Positions 16,039-25,532 are shown, numbered from the stretch's first letter. The stretch is DNA of 64,000 bases from Microbacterium lacus (GCF_039531105.1 NZ_BAAAPK010000001.1:3219631-3283630), one strand, 5' to 3'. A program made the numbers and translations. Notes: generated from the letters alone by a model not told the origin.

Positions 16039-17868
16039 TCAGTGCCCGGCGAGCTTCCGGGCCGGCGTGACATCGGTGATCGTGAGCGCGGCACTGATGA
16101 CCGCGAGGTGGCTCAGCGCCTGAGGAAGATTTCCCCAGAAGGCGCCGTCGTCCGCGGCGATCATCTCGCTGTAGATCCCGACGTCGTTCGCGTGGCCGAC
16201 CAGCTCGTCCATCGCGGCGATGGCCTCATCGTGCCGACCGACGCACGCGAGTGCCCCCGCCCGCCAGAAGGCCGACGCGACGAATGTGTGCTCCTCATCC
16301 GCCATGCCCGTATAGCGGTAGATCAGCGCGCCTTCCCCGAGCGCGTCGGTCAGCGCGTCGATCGTGCGCGACATCCGCTCGCCGCGGTCGAAACCGCTCT
16401 CGGCATGCAGGAGCACCGAGGTATCCAGGCGCGGGGAGCCGGGCATCATCGTGTACGCGCCGAGATCCTCGGACCAGCACTCCTCACGGACCCACAGCGC
16501 GATCCGATCGCGCTCCGTCTCCCACCGCTCGCTCGATCCCATGATCGCGCCGACCTCGGCCAGGTGCACGGCATCGCGCAACGCCTGCCAGCATCCCATC
16601 TTCGACGAGGTGTAGTGCTCGAGCTCCGGCAGCTCCCACATGCCCGAGTCCCGGTTGCGCCACAGGTCGCACGTCTCGTCCGCCAGGCGGGCGAGGAGCC
16701 GCCCGGTGTCGGCGTCCAGCACGTTTCCGGCATCCACATAGGTCCGGCAGACGGCGAAGAGGTCGCCGTAGACCCCCAGCTGCAGCTGATCGTGCGCGGG
16801 GTTTCCCGAGACGACCGGTCCGATGCCGCGCCATCCGGGCGCGTCGTACTCCGTCGTGCCGTCGACGGCGTCGCCGCGGAGGGTGTACATGACGCCGAGC
16901 TGACCGTCGTGTCGCCGGATGGTCCTGATCAGCCAGGAGATCGCGGCGTGGGTCTCCTCCCGCAGCCCGAAGCGGACGAGGGCGTGAGCGGTGTACGCGA
17001 GGTCGCGCACCCACGCGAACCGGTAGTCCCAGTTCTTGCCTCCGTCCGGATTCTCGGGGAGCGAGGTCGTGGCCGCTGCGGCGATCGCCCCGGTGGGGGC
17101 GTAGACCAGGAGCTTGAGCGCGAGGGCACTGCGCTGCACGGTGTCCGCCCATGGCCCCTCGTACGAGAACTCCCGGGACCACTCCCGCCAGCCCGCGATC
17201 GTGCGGTCCAGACTCGCGTCCAGGTGCGCGATGTCGGGGACGTGCAAGGGCTCGTCGTGCGTGGAGACCACTCCCAGCACGTGGCGCGACCCGGCGCCCG
17301 TCACGAACGTCCCCCGAACGGCGGGGAACGGGAATTCGTCGCCGCCGGCCCGCATGGCGCCGACCCCGTCTCCGAGCACGGCGAGCGTGGTCGAACCCAC
17401 CTGCAGCAGCTGTGTGCCACCGTGCTTCTGCACCCACGGCGACGCGGTCCGCAGACGGGTCCCCGGTCGGACCGCCCAGCGGAAGCGCACCTCGCCGCTC
17501 ACGCCCTCGATCCGCCGGACGAGCTGCGCCCACGGCAGCCGCCCGGCGACGCCGGTGACGAGCGCATCGGTCACGCGCGCCGAACCGGTCTGCGTCGTGA
17601 ACGTCGTCCGCAGCACGTTCGTGCCGCCGACGTAGCTGCGCCGCACCGAGTACTCCCCCTCGGGGGCGAGCTCGAGGCAGCCGCCGTGGTCGTCGTCGAT
17701 GATCCGCGCGAACACCGGCGTCGAGTCGAGGTTCGGCATCGGCAGCCAATCGATGCCCCCGTCGGCGGCGATGAGCGCCACGGTCCGACCGTCACCGATC
17801 GCGGCGTAGGTGCGCAGATCGGTGCGGTCGGCCGGCGAAGGATGGGCGGCGTGCCCGCGTGACGGCAT
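16039..17868 (-). CDS. Glycoside hydrolase family 15 (glucoamylase/trehalase-like)
   Basis: A 609-residue cytoplasmic enzyme with an N-terminal beta-sandwich (trehalase-like domain, about residues 15-210) and a C-terminal (alpha/alpha)6 barrel. Typical GH15 signatures are NWDYRFAWVRD, the first catalytic glutamate region SGMWELPELEHYTSSK, and the second YSEMIAADDG near the C-terminus. Actinobacterial members act on trehalose or alpha-glucans; which one cannot be read here. It starts 7 bp after the stop of an SDR gene and is probably co-transcribed with it, a pairing seen in stress and storage loci. Confidence 0.9.
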   Translation of the reverse strand: MPSRGHAAHPSPADRTDLRTYAAIGDGRTVALIAADGGIDWLPMPNLDSTPVFARIIDDDHGGCLELAPEGEYSVRRSYVGGTNVLRTTFTTQTGSARVTDALVTGVAGRLPWAQLVRRIEGVSGEVRFRWAVRPGTRLRTASPWVQKHGGTQLLQVGSTTLAVLGDGVGAMRAGGDEFPFPAVRGTFVTGAGSRHVLGVVSTHDEPLHVPDIAHLDASLDRTIAGWREWSREFSYEGPWADTVQRSALALKLLVYAPTGAIAAAATTSLPENPDGGKNWDYRFAWVRDLAYTAHALVRFGLREETHAAISWLIRTIRRHDGQLGVMYTLRGDAVDGTTEYDAPGWRGIGPVVSGNPAHDQLQLGVYGDLFAVCRTYVDAGNVLDADTGRLLARLADETCDLWRNRDSGMWELPELEHYTSSKMGCWQALRDAVHLAEVGAIMGSSERWETERDRIALWVREECWSEDLGAYTMMPGSPRLDTSVLLHAESGFDRGERMSRTIDALTDALGEGALIYRYTGMADEEHTFVASAFWRAGALACVGRHDEAIAAMDELVGHANDVGIYSEMIAADDGAFWGNLPQALSHLAVISAALTITDVTPARKLAGH

Positions 17869-17875
17869 CCGGCGA

Positions 17876-18766
17876 TCAGGTCAGGGTCATGCCGCCGGTG
17901 ACGGCGATGACCTCTCCGAGGACGTAGCTGGACTCCTGCGACGCGAGGAAGACGTAGGCCGGCGCGAGCTCGACAGGCTGACCGGCACGCCCGATCGGAG
18001 TCTGCTCGCCGAAGCTCTCGATCTTCTCGGTCGGCACGAACGCCGGCTGAAGCGGCGTCCAGATCGGTCCCGGAGCGACGCCATTCACGCGGATGCCGCG
18101 CTCGATGAGCTGCTGCGCCGTCGCGCGGACCCAGTTCGCGATCCCCGCTTTCGACACCGCGTACTCGGCCAGCGACGGCGAGGGGTCGAAGCCCTGGATG
18201 CTGGAGGTCGCGATGATCGCCGAGCCCGGCTTCAGGTGCGGGGATGCCGCCTTGGTCATCCAGAACAGCGGATAGATGTTGACCTTGAGCACTTCGTCGA
18301 GCGTCGCGGTCTCGAAGTCGTCGATGCTGTCCACCGTCGGCATCGCGCCGGCGTTGATCACGAGGATGTCCAGCCCGCCCAGCTCGGCGACCGTCTTGTC
18401 GACGATGTCGATGTTGTACTGCTCCTGCTGCAGGTCTCCGGGAAGCAGGATCGCTTTCCGACCCTCCGCCCGGACGAGCTCGGCGACCTCTTCGGCCTGC
18501 GTCTGTTCTTCCGGGAGGTACGAGAGCGCGACGTCCGCACCCTCGCGGGCATAGGCGATCGCGACCGCGCGGCCGATGCCGGAGTCCGCACCGGTGATCA
18601 GCGCCCGGCGACCCGGGAGCCGGCCGAAGCCGACGTAGGAGGTCTCGCCGTGATCGGGCGCCGGATCCATCTTGTGGATGTCGCCCGGACCGTCCTGCTG
18701 CTGCGGGGGGAACGGAGGGCGGGGGAACTGCGTCGTCGGGTCCTGCATCGCGTACATGTCGGTCAT
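17876..18766 (-). CDS. SDR family oxidoreductase
   Basis: A 296-residue short-chain dehydrogenase with the same N-terminally extended form as the one at 12183-13079. Key motifs are TGADSGIG (cofactor), INAG, the catalytic serine in ATSSIQGF and YAVSK. The N-terminal 40 residues are Pro/Gln-rich (FPRPPFPPQQQDG). It lies between the dps gene (80 bp upstream) and the GH15 gene (7 bp downstream), which points to a general stress role. The substrate is unknown. Confidence 0.9.
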   Translation of the reverse strand: MTDMYAMQDPTTQFPRPPFPPQQQDGPGDIHKMDPAPDHGETSYVGFGRLPGRRALITGADSGIGRAVAIAYAREGADVALSYLPEEQTQAEEVAELVRAEGRKAILLPGDLQQEQYNIDIVDKTVAELGGLDILVINAGAMPTVDSIDDFETATLDEVLKVNIYPLFWMTKAASPHLKPGSAIIATSSIQGFDPSPSLAEYAVSKAGIANWVRATAQQLIERGIRVNGVAPGPIWTPLQPAFVPTEKIESFGEQTPIGRAGQPVELAPAYVFLASQESSYVLGEVIAVTGGMTLT

Positions 18767-18846
18767 GTCGTCACCGTTCGGGCACGCCGATCAGGCGCGC
18801 CCTCCTTTCGATCGGAATGGGGCGTCGGGGGTGATGCGGGGGTGGA

Positions 18847-19386
18847 TCAGCTGCGCGGAACCCGGTTCTCGGCGCTGATCATCCACGCGAACTGCTCGAG
18901 CTTCTCGATGACCGCGTGCAGGATGTCGGCGCTCGTGGGGTCTTCCTCGTCGACGTCGTCGTGCACCTCGCGGCAGGTCGACACGGTGTCCTCGAGACGG
19001 ACCGTGATGAGGTCGATGACCTTCGTGGTCGCGATCTCGCCCTGCGGGAATTCCGGGAGCGACGTGGACTCCGCCACCGTGTCGCTGCGCCCGTCGGGGA
19101 GGGCGTGGAGCGCGCGCATCCGCTCTGCGATCGTGTCGGCGAACTCGCGCGCCGCCTCGATGATCTCGTCGAGCGCCAGGTGGGTGTCGCGGAAGTTCGT
19201 GCCCACCACGTTCCAGTGCGCCTGCTTGCCCTGCGAGGCGAGCTCGATGAGGTCGACGAGCACCTTCTGCAGGTTCTCGCTCAGGGTCTCGGACGCGCTG
19301 AAGCCGCTCTCGGCATTCTGCTCGTCGGTGAGACGGGCGCCGTGATCGGCCTTGCGCTTGTTCTTCGTCGTCGTGGTGGTCGCCAT
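18847..19386 (-). CDS. dps: Dps/ferritin-like DNA-protecting protein
   Basis: A 179-residue ferritin-like four-helix protein. The ferroxidase-site signature is visible: QAHWNVVGTNFRDTHLALDEIIEAA, with the His and Asp/Glu residues shared between subunits in Dps dodecamers, and a later conserved segment ADILHAVIEKLEQFAWM. Dps proteins oxidise and store iron and bind DNA in stationary phase. The N-terminal tail is Lys/Thr-rich (TTTTTKNKRK), suitable for DNA contact. The ATG at 19386 was chosen over an upstream start that would add a Pro-rich stretch. Confidence 0.9.
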   Translation of the reverse strand: MATTTTTKNKRKADHGARLTDEQNAESGFSASETLSENLQKVLVDLIELASQGKQAHWNVVGTNFRDTHLALDEIIEAAREFADTIAERMRALHALPDGRSDTVAESTSLPEFPQGEIATTKVIDLITVRLEDTVSTCREVHDDVDEEDPTSADILHAVIEKLEQFAWMISAENRVPRS

Positions 19387-19464
19387 GTGGACAAACCTAC
19401 GGGTGCCCGGCCCGACGCCCGGGGGATTGCACACCGTGGAGGCGAGTGGTACCGGACGGAACGT

Positions 19465-20181
19465 TCACCGGTATTCGGGGTTGAACCCGAAGCGCTCCCC
19501 GTCGTTCCACGCCTTCCGCAGGTTGCCGTACGCCGGGATCCCCCCGGCGTCTTTCAGCATTCGGGCGAGGTGCAGCAGATTCCAGGTCATGAACGTCGTG
19601 TTGCGGTTGGTGAAGTCGTTCTCGGGTCCCCCGGACCCCTCGTCGAGGTAGCTGGGCCCGGGCCCGACTTCGCCGATCCAGCCGGCATCCGCTGCCGGCG
19701 GGATGGTGAACCCGATGTGCTGCAGACTGTAGAGGTTCGCCATCGCCGCGTGCTTGATGCCGTCCTCGTTGCCGGTGATGAGCGTGCCGCCCACCTTGCC
19801 GTAGTAGACGTATTGGCCCTTGTGGTTGAACAGCCCGCTCATCGCGTAAAGACGCTCGATCAGACGGCGAGTGACGCTGGCGTTGTCACCGAGCCACAGC
19901 GGGCCGCCGATGACGAGGATGTCGGCGGCATCGACCAGCGGCCAGATTTCGTCCGGCCACGCGTCGACCGACCACCCGTGGTCGCGCATGTCGGGATAGA
20001 CGCCGGTGGCGACGTCGTGATCGATCAGGCGGATCGAGGTCACCTCGACCCCCTGCGACCTCATCAGCTCGATGCTGCGGTCCATGAGCCCCTGGGTGTT
20101 GCTCACCTCCGGTGAGCGCTTCAGCGTGCAGTTGATGTAGACCGCTCTGAGGTCGCTGTAGTCGGCGGTCGTCTCACTCAT
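19465..20181 (-). CDS. NAD(P)H-dependent FMN reductase/flavodoxin-family protein
   Basis: A 238-residue protein with the flavodoxin-like fold of NADPH-dependent FMN reductases: an initial strand and phosphate-binding loop (INCTLKRSPEVSNTQGLMDR), a central loop DILVIGGPLWLGDNASVTRRLIER, and VGGTLITGNEDG contacting the flavin. It probably reduces quinones or other acceptors using bound FMN. The gene is separated from its neighbours by 78-89 bp and has no evident partner. Confidence 0.85.
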   Translation of the reverse strand: MSETTADYSDLRAVYINCTLKRSPEVSNTQGLMDRSIELMRSQGVEVTSIRLIDHDVATGVYPDMRDHGWSVDAWPDEIWPLVDAADILVIGGPLWLGDNASVTRRLIERLYAMSGLFNHKGQYVYYGKVGGTLITGNEDGIKHAAMANLYSLQHIGFTIPPAADAGWIGEVGPGPSYLDEGSGGPENDFTNRNTTFMTWNLLHLARMLKDAGGIPAYGNLRKAWNDGERFGFNPEYR

Positions 20182-20270
20182 GGTCGCTCCATTCGTCCTG
20201 GTCCCATCCCATCAGCGGAGCCGGGCGAGCGCATCCCCGTGATGTGACGAACTGCAGACGGATGCCGCGC

Positions 20271-21632
20271 TCACCAGCCCGTGGCGAGCAGATGCTGCAC
20301 CGCGATCGCGAAGACGATCTGCCCGGTGAGCCCCCACTGACGCCAGCGGGCGGACAGCAGGGCGGTGCCGACCAGGAGCCACGGCACGAACGGCAGCCAG
20401 ATCCGTTCGACTTCCGCTTTGCTCATCTGGGACAGATCGGCGAGCATCACGGTGATCACCGCAGCCGTGACGACGGAGACGACGACCAGATCGTCGCGAA
20501 CGGCCGAGCGCACGCCCCGCAGGCGGGTCAGGACGACGGCGATCCCGGCCCCCACCAGTGGCCCGGCGCTGAAGGCCAGCGCGGCCAGATTCGCCCACAC
20601 CCAGTATCCGAAGGGCCGGTTGCTCGCGACACCCGCCCAGTACCGCTCCACGAGGACGGGGTACGCATCCCACCAGACGAAACCGCCTGCGGCGAACACG
20701 AGCACCACGAGGACCGCTGCGCCGACCGCCCAGGGCAGCGGCGCCCACCGCCGACAGACGATCAGGATCGTCACCGCGAGCACCCCGAGCAACGGAAGCC
20801 CGTACGAGAGCATCACGCAGTAGCCGAGGACGAGTCCCGCCACGATCGCCCACACGGCCGACACGACGCGCGATCGCGAGGTCGACGCCCACGCCAGGGC
20901 GCACAGGCCCCATGCGGCGAAGGCGCCGAACAGCGCGTCGGCGGACACCGACATCCAGATCGCCGCCGGGCCGAAGACGAGGAACGGCGCCGCCTTCCGG
21001 GCAGCGGCTTCGGCGCCCAGTCTCTTCAGCACCAGGAGGACGGCGACCGGAGTCGTCGCGGCCACGACGGTGACCACGAGTCCTGCGGCGAGCCCGCTGC
21101 CCAGCCCCAGCCTCACGAGCAGCACGAAGACCAGGACGGCGCCCGGCGGGTGGCCGGCGATGTGCACCGGCCAGTTGTCCACCGAGTCCAGCGGGATGTG
21201 AGCGATGTACTCGCGCAGCAGCGCCCCGACGTCGGTCACCTCGCGTGCCGTGCGCAAGTACTCGTAGGACGTGTCGAGGATGACGCCGATCCCGTCCGCG
21301 CCGTCGACGGCGGCAAGGCTCAGCATCCACAGCAGGGCACCGCCGAACGCCGCGACCAGCAGCACACGCCACGAGATCCGCGCAGACAGGGCGACGGCAT
21401 AGCGCACAGCCAACGCCCCGAGAACCAGGGCCGCGATCGTTCCGGGCCCCACGCGCGGCATCCATTCGGCGTGCAGCGGCGGGAACCACCGGACGTGCAC
21501 GTTCACCCCGGAAAGCACCGGGTAGAGCATGGCCGCGATCATGAGCACGACCGCAGCCCCGAGGCCGATCCACGGCGCCGCGACGCGCCTGCGGGAGCGG
21601 GCGCGCGGCGCGGTGAACGGGTCGGTGGTCAC
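20271..21632 (-). CDS. Polytopic GT-C-like membrane glycosyltransferase
   Basis: A 453-residue integral membrane protein with about 11-12 hydrophobic helices. After the first periplasmic loop (HVRWFPPLHAEWMPR) and a second (DTSYEYLRTAREVTD) it carries HIAGHPPGA, the HPPGA signature seen in PMT-like and mannosyltransferase-like GT-C proteins that use polyprenyl-phosphate sugars. Acidic residues in the first loops could be catalytic. It is divergent from the molybdopterin oxidoreductase gene and is probably part of the glycosyltransfer set at 20-29 kb. The acceptor and sugar are unknown. Confidence 0.65.
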   Translation of the reverse strand: MTTDPFTAPRARSRRRVAAPWIGLGAAVVLMIAAMLYPVLSGVNVHVRWFPPLHAEWMPRVGPGTIAALVLGALAVRYAVALSARISWRVLLVAAFGGALLWMLSLAAVDGADGIGVILDTSYEYLRTAREVTDVGALLREYIAHIPLDSVDNWPVHIAGHPPGAVLVFVLLVRLGLGSGLAAGLVVTVVAATTPVAVLLVLKRLGAEAAARKAAPFLVFGPAAIWMSVSADALFGAFAAWGLCALAWASTSRSRVVSAVWAIVAGLVLGYCVMLSYGLPLLGVLAVTILIVCRRWAPLPWAVGAAVLVVLVFAAGGFVWWDAYPVLVERYWAGVASNRPFGYWVWANLAALAFSAGPLVGAGIAVVLTRLRGVRSAVRDDLVVVSVVTAAVITVMLADLSQMSKAEVERIWLPFVPWLLVGTALLSARWRQWGLTGQIVFAIAVQHLLATGW

Positions 21633-21777
21633 CCTCCGAGGCTAGGGACCGCCCACTCCCGCCGCCGAGGCAAGACATTACGGAGTCAGGACATCAGATG
21701 TCCCCGGTTCGTCATATCTCGAGGCCGTCCCGGTCGACCTCGGCACCCTACAGTCGGCACGACAGGGGGTGACCGAC

Positions 21778-23070
21778 GTGCTTCTCACAGCCAGACTGCA
21801 GCGGATTCTGCATCGCACCAGACATGCGGTGGCTTCCCCGGCACGCACCCCGCGCATGGCCGTGGTGATCGGGCGTCTCCTCGCGGTGGCGTTCCTGATC
21901 TGCTTCGGCACGGGGCTGTACAGCCATCTGCTGCAGAACCCGCTTCCGTGGGTGACGTTCCCCACCCGGCCGGTGTGGATCTACCAGGTCACGCAGGGCG
22001 TGCACATCACCGCGGGGATCGCGTGCTTCCCGCTGCTGTTCGCCAAGCTCTTCGCGGTCTTCCCCGAGCTCTTCCAGCACCCGCCGGTGCGCTCGCTCGC
22101 TCACTTCCTCGAGCGCGTCTCGATCGCGGTGTTCGTCGCCGCCTCGCTCATGCTGATCACGACCGGCTTGCTCAACACGTATCAGCTCTATGCGATCTTC
22201 GGCTTCTCCTTCCGGTTGACGCACTACGCCCTGTCCTGGATCGTCGTCGGCTCGCTCGCGGTCCACATCGGCGTCAAACTCCCCGTCATCGCCCGCTTCT
22301 GGCGCAGAGGGGATGCCGAGGCGACTCTCGAGACGCAGCCCGATCCGGATGCCGGATCCGAGGTGCCCGACGAGTTGCAGCGACGGACCGGCTGGGGCCC
22401 GGACCACGGGGTCACCGGGCGGCTGTTCGCCTGGATCGACCGGAGCCCTGCGGTGCGCGAACCTCGCGCGGCCGACCAGACCCGCCGAGGATTCCTCACG
22501 ACCGTGGCGGTCGCGACCGGGCTCGTCGTGACCACGACGGCCGGTCAGTCGTTCCGTGTGTTCGAACCGTTCAACGTCTTCGCGCCGCGCCGACGCGGGG
22601 TCGGCCCGCAGATGCTCCCCGTCAATCGCACTGCGGAGGCCGCGGGCGTCCTCGAGAGCGCGACGGCCCCGGACTGGACCCTGACGGTCGTCAACGGACC
22701 GGTGCGGGAGGTCTACACGCGCTCGCGTCTGCGTGCGATGCCCCAGCATGACGCCGTCCTGCCGATCGCGTGCGTGGAGGGGTGGAGTCAGGACGCTGCG
22801 TGGCGGGGACCGCGCCTGCGCGATCTGCTGGACTCGGTGGGAGCCGCCGGCGACGCGCACCTGCGGATCACGAGCCTGCAGACGCGCGGCGGTTTCGCCG
22901 TCACCCAGATGCAGCCCGAGTTCGCGCGCGACCCTCTCACGCTCGTCGCCCTCGAGCTCTTCGGCGAGGAGCTCGACATCGACCACGGCTTCCCGGCTCG
23001 CCTCATCGCCCCAGGCAGACCCGGCGTGTTGCAGACCAAGTGGCTCAGCACGATCGAGGTGATCGCGTGA
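21778..23070 (+). CDS. Membrane cytochrome b fused to molybdopterin-dependent (sulfite-oxidase-fold) oxidoreductase
   Basis: A 430-residue protein. The first half has four or five hydrophobic helices with histidines suited to haem b ligation (SHLLQ, GVHITAG, HYALSWIVVGSLAVHIG). After a twin-arginine-like, hydrophobic segment (QTRRGFLTTVAVATGLVVTTTAG, about residues 238-258) comes a sulfite-oxidase-type molybdenum-cofactor domain with the Mo-ligating cysteine in LPIACVEGWS. It could pass electrons between the Mo site and the quinone pool. The GTG at 21778 is preferred because GGGGGTG lies six bases upstream; a GTG three codons earlier is possible. The next gene overlaps its stop. Confidence 0.85.
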   Translation: MLLTARLQRILHRTRHAVASPARTPRMAVVIGRLLAVAFLICFGTGLYSHLLQNPLPWVTFPTRPVWIYQVTQGVHITAGIACFPLLFAKLFAVFPELFQHPPVRSLAHFLERVSIAVFVAASLMLITTGLLNTYQLYAIFGFSFRLTHYALSWIVVGSLAVHIGVKLPVIARFWRRGDAEATLETQPDPDAGSEVPDELQRRTGWGPDHGVTGRLFAWIDRSPAVREPRAADQTRRGFLTTVAVATGLVVTTTAGQSFRVFEPFNVFAPRRRGVGPQMLPVNRTAEAAGVLESATAPDWTLTVVNGPVREVYTRSRLRAMPQHDAVLPIACVEGWSQDAAWRGPRLRDLLDSVGAAGDAHLRITSLQTRGGFAVTQMQPEFARDPLTLVALELFGEELDIDHGFPARLIAPGRPGVLQTKWLSTIEVIA

Positions 23071-23546
23071 CGCCCGCGTCCCCGCCGTCGCGGGCGCCCC
23101 GCACGTGGAGGCTCCTCACGGTGGATGACGTCCGCGCGGTCCTCATCGGGCTCGGCATCCTCAGCATGCTCGTCGGATGCCTCGTACTGATCAACGACAT
23201 TCCGCCCCGCCAGTACCCGGCCATCCTCACGTGGCTCGTCCTCGTCCTCGTGGTGCACGATGTCGTCATCGCCGGGGCGGTCTTCGCGCTGGCGATCGCC
23301 GGCCGCCGGGCGGAGGGTCGCGTGCCGCATGGCACGATCCTGCTCTTCCAGGCAGCGGTGGCCACCGGCGGTCTCCTGGCGCTTCTGGTCGCGCCCGAGA
23401 TCGCGAAGCAGGCGATCGGGACGGCCAATCCGAGCGTCCTGCCGCTGGACTACGGCCTGAACCTGGCGATCCTGCTCATCGCTCTGCTGCTGGCCGCCGT
23501 CGGAGCGAGCGTGCTCCAGGCGGCGATCAGCAGGCGGCGGCGCTGA
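23067..23546 (+). CDS. Small polytopic membrane protein linked to the Mo oxidoreductase
   Basis: A 159-residue protein with four predicted transmembrane helices (about residues 22-44, 52-76, 88-108, 128-152) and a basic end (ISRRRR). The GTG overlaps the stop of the cytochrome b/molybdopterin gene (GTGA), so the two are coupled and it may be an auxiliary membrane subunit. No family was recognised. The stop codon lies at the end of the first of three 17-bp tandem repeats. Confidence 0.75.
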   Translation: MTPASPPSRAPRTWRLLTVDDVRAVLIGLGILSMLVGCLVLINDIPPRQYPAILTWLVLVLVVHDVVIAGAVFALAIAGRRAEGRVPHGTILLFQAAVATGGLLALLVAPEIAKQAIGTANPSVLPLDYGLNLAILLIALLLAAVGASVLQAAISRRRR

Positions 23547-23579
23547 GCAGGCGGCGGCGCTGAGCAGGCGGCGGCGCTG
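23529..23579. repeat. Three tandem copies of a 17-bp repeat at a gene end
   Basis: AGCAGGCGGCGGCGCTG is repeated exactly three times (23529-23545, 23546-23562, 23563-23579). The first copy encodes the last residues and most of the stop codon of the membrane protein gene; the others fill the space before the convergent methyltransferase gene, which ends at 23588. Copy-number change would not alter the encoded protein, because the first copy already ends in the stop. Confidence 0.9.
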
Positions 23580-23587
23580 CCGCTGAT

Positions 23588-24265
23588 TCAGCGGGCGCGG
23601 CCGGGTGTGCGCACCTGGACGAAGCGGCGGTCGCCCGCCGCCCAGGCACCGGCGGCGATGAACCCGCATTCGAGGGCGAGTCGCACGAGCGGCACGGCTC
23701 CGATGCGCGCCCAGGGGAAGACGCCGCTTTCCCGTCCGTCCTCGGCCACGGCGGTGTAGACCGCGCTCTCGTCCAGTTCGGGGTCCCGGTCGACCTCCAC
23801 CAGGACCACACCGCCCGGCGCGAGGAGCTCGCCGCACCGCTCGAGGAGGGTCCGCGGGTCACCCCCGATCCCGATGTTCCCGTCCATGAGCAGGATGCTC
23901 GCCCAGCTGCCTTCCAGAGGCAGCCGCTCGAAGACCGAACGACGCAGCACCGGCGTGCCGTCGGCCGCCGCATGGCGTGCGGCGTGCGCGGAGATGTCGA
24001 CGCCCAGTGCGGCGAGCCCGATCTCTTCGGCGGCGCGCACCATGCGGCCCGGGCCGCAGCCGACGTCCAGGAGCGGCCCGGAGAGCCCGGTGAGGACGTC
24101 GCGATCGGTGACGTTGGCCGGGGCCCGCCACTCCGTGACATCCACGTGCAGCGTCGGAGACGCATCACCCACCCTCCGCAGCGCGAGCCGGCCGCCCTCG
24201 GCCGCGCGCAGCAGGAGCGCGTACGGCTCGTCTCCCCCCGCCCCGAAGGCGACCACGGCGCTCAT
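23588..24265 (-). CDS. Class I SAM-dependent methyltransferase
   Basis: A 225-residue protein with a Rossmann-like methyltransferase core. Motif I is LLDVGCGPGRMV (about residues 65-76), followed by the acidic strand end LGVDIS, and LLAPGGVVLVEVDRD after motif IV. The substrate is unknown. The ATG overlaps the stop of the DUF2064 gene, which overlaps the GT2 gene, so the three form a coupled operon GT2, DUF2064, methyltransferase. Confidence 0.85.
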   Translation of the reverse strand: MSAVVAFGAGGDEPYALLLRAAEGGRLALRRVGDASPTLHVDVTEWRAPANVTDRDVLTGLSGPLLDVGCGPGRMVRAAEEIGLAALGVDISAHAARHAAADGTPVLRRSVFERLPLEGSWASILLMDGNIGIGGDPRTLLERCGELLAPGGVVLVEVDRDPELDESAVYTAVAEDGRESGVFPWARIGAVPLVRLALECGFIAAGAWAAGDRRFVQVRTPGRAR

Positions 24266-24876
24266 GCGGCGCTCCGGCGTGCCGACGCGGCGGCGACGGC
24301 GCGCGCGAATCGCGACTGCGGGACAAGCGCCGCCACCTCCTGCGCGTCACCGGCCTCGTCGACGTCACGCAGCACCGACGCCTCCCTCACTGAAAGTCCT
24401 GCGCGCTCGAGCGCGGCGCGCTGCAGAGCCCCGGTGTCGGCGCGCGACATCGGCACACCCCGCACGACATCGCCGCACGGCTGACGCATGCCCAGCATCC
24501 AGAACCCGCCGTCCGCAGCCATGCCGATGACGGCATCCGTCTCGACGGGCCAGACGAGGTCCGCGACCCTCACCTGCGGGGTGTCCATGCCGATCAGGAG
24601 CGTGGGCTCGTCGAGGATGTCGAAGAGCGCGGCGATGCGTTCGTCCAAGCTCCCCTGCCGCTGCGGGATCACCTCGAAGCCGGCCGGGCATGTGCCGTCC
24701 GGCTCGCCGTCGAAGTAGAGGATGCGCCGGGCGGCGAGCGATGCGACGGTCGCCAACGTGTCGGCGAGGCTGGCCGCAGCGATCTCGGCTGCCTCCTCCA
24801 GCGAGAACGGCGGACTCAGCCTGGTCTTGACCCTGCCCGGGATGCACGCCTTCGCGACCACCACCAGCGCCGTCAC
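24262..24876 (-). CDS. DUF2064/TIGR04282-type glycosyltransferase-like protein
   Basis: A 204-residue protein of the DUF2064 family, which has a nucleotide-sugar transferase fold related to MobA and GT-A enzymes. Visible are VKTRLSPPFSLEEAAEIA near the N-terminus, LIGMDTPQV (an acidic motif likely to bind metal/nucleotide) and DAVIGMAADGGFWMLGM. Relatives occur next to arsenosugar biosynthesis genes, but no ArsM or ArsS is encoded in this window. The GTG at 24876 overlaps the GT2 stop codon (GTGA). Confidence 0.8.
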   Translation of the reverse strand: MTALVVVAKACIPGRVKTRLSPPFSLEEAAEIAAASLADTLATVASLAARRILYFDGEPDGTCPAGFEVIPQRQGSLDERIAALFDILDEPTLLIGMDTPQVRVADLVWPVETDAVIGMAADGGFWMLGMRQPCGDVVRGVPMSRADTGALQRAALERAGLSVREASVLRDVDEAGDAQEVAALVPQSRFARAVAAASARRSAA

Positions 24877-25532
24877 GCCCGCGCCTCCCGCAGGATGCGG
24901 TTCATGTCGTGCACGGCGGTGAGCGTTCCGCGCACGGTCCCGGTCACTTTCGACCGCCCGATCCGCGGGGTGTAGGCGACCTCGGTCTCGACGATGCGCC
25001 AGCCGGCCGCCGCTGCACGCAGCACCATCTCGAGGGGATATCCGCTGCGGCGGTCGCGGAGATCGAGTCCACGCAGAGCATCGGTGCGTGCGACGCGCAT
25101 CGGTCCGATGTCGGTGACCCGGACCCCGGTGAGCCGTCCGATCCGTCGGGAGAGGACTCCGTTGGCGATGCGGGCGTGCGCGGGCCACGCCGACCGCTTC
25201 GTGGGGATGCGACGGCCGAGGACGAGATCGGCGCCGTCGTCGAGCAGAGCAAGCAGCCGCGGCAGCTCGGCGGGATCCAGCGAGGCGTCTGCGTCGCAGA
25301 CGGCGATCAGCGGGGCCCGGGCTGCCTCCACTCCCGCCGACACGGCCGCACCGAACCCGCGCCGGGACTCCGTGATCACCGTGGCGCCCGCGGCCCTCGC
25401 GACGTCCGCGGACCCGTCGGTGGATCCGTTGTCGACCACGATCGCACGGACGTTCGCCGGGACACGCTCGAGCACCCAGGGCAGCGCCGCCGCCTCATTC
25501 AGACACGGGAGCACGAGATCGACATCGGCCAT
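24873..25532 (-). CDS. Glycosyltransferase family 2
   Basis: A 219-residue cytoplasmic GT-A transferase. The nucleotide-sugar site is VLPCLNEAAALPWVL, VVDNGSTDGSADVAR and the DXD-like ICVCDADASLDP-type segment (AVCDADASLDP). There are no C-terminal membrane helices, unlike dolichol-phosphate mannose synthases with GtrA fusions. It is the first gene of the operon GT2, DUF2064, methyltransferase, and is divergent from the response regulator gene at 25644. Confidence 0.9.
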   Translation of the reverse strand: MADVDLVLPCLNEAAALPWVLERVPANVRAIVVDNGSTDGSADVARAAGATVITESRRGFGAAVSAGVEAARAPLIAVCDADASLDPAELPRLLALLDDGADLVLGRRIPTKRSAWPAHARIANGVLSRRIGRLTGVRVTDIGPMRVARTDALRGLDLRDRRSGYPLEMVLRAAAAGWRIVETEVAYTPRIGRSKVTGTVRGTLTAVHDMNRILREARA

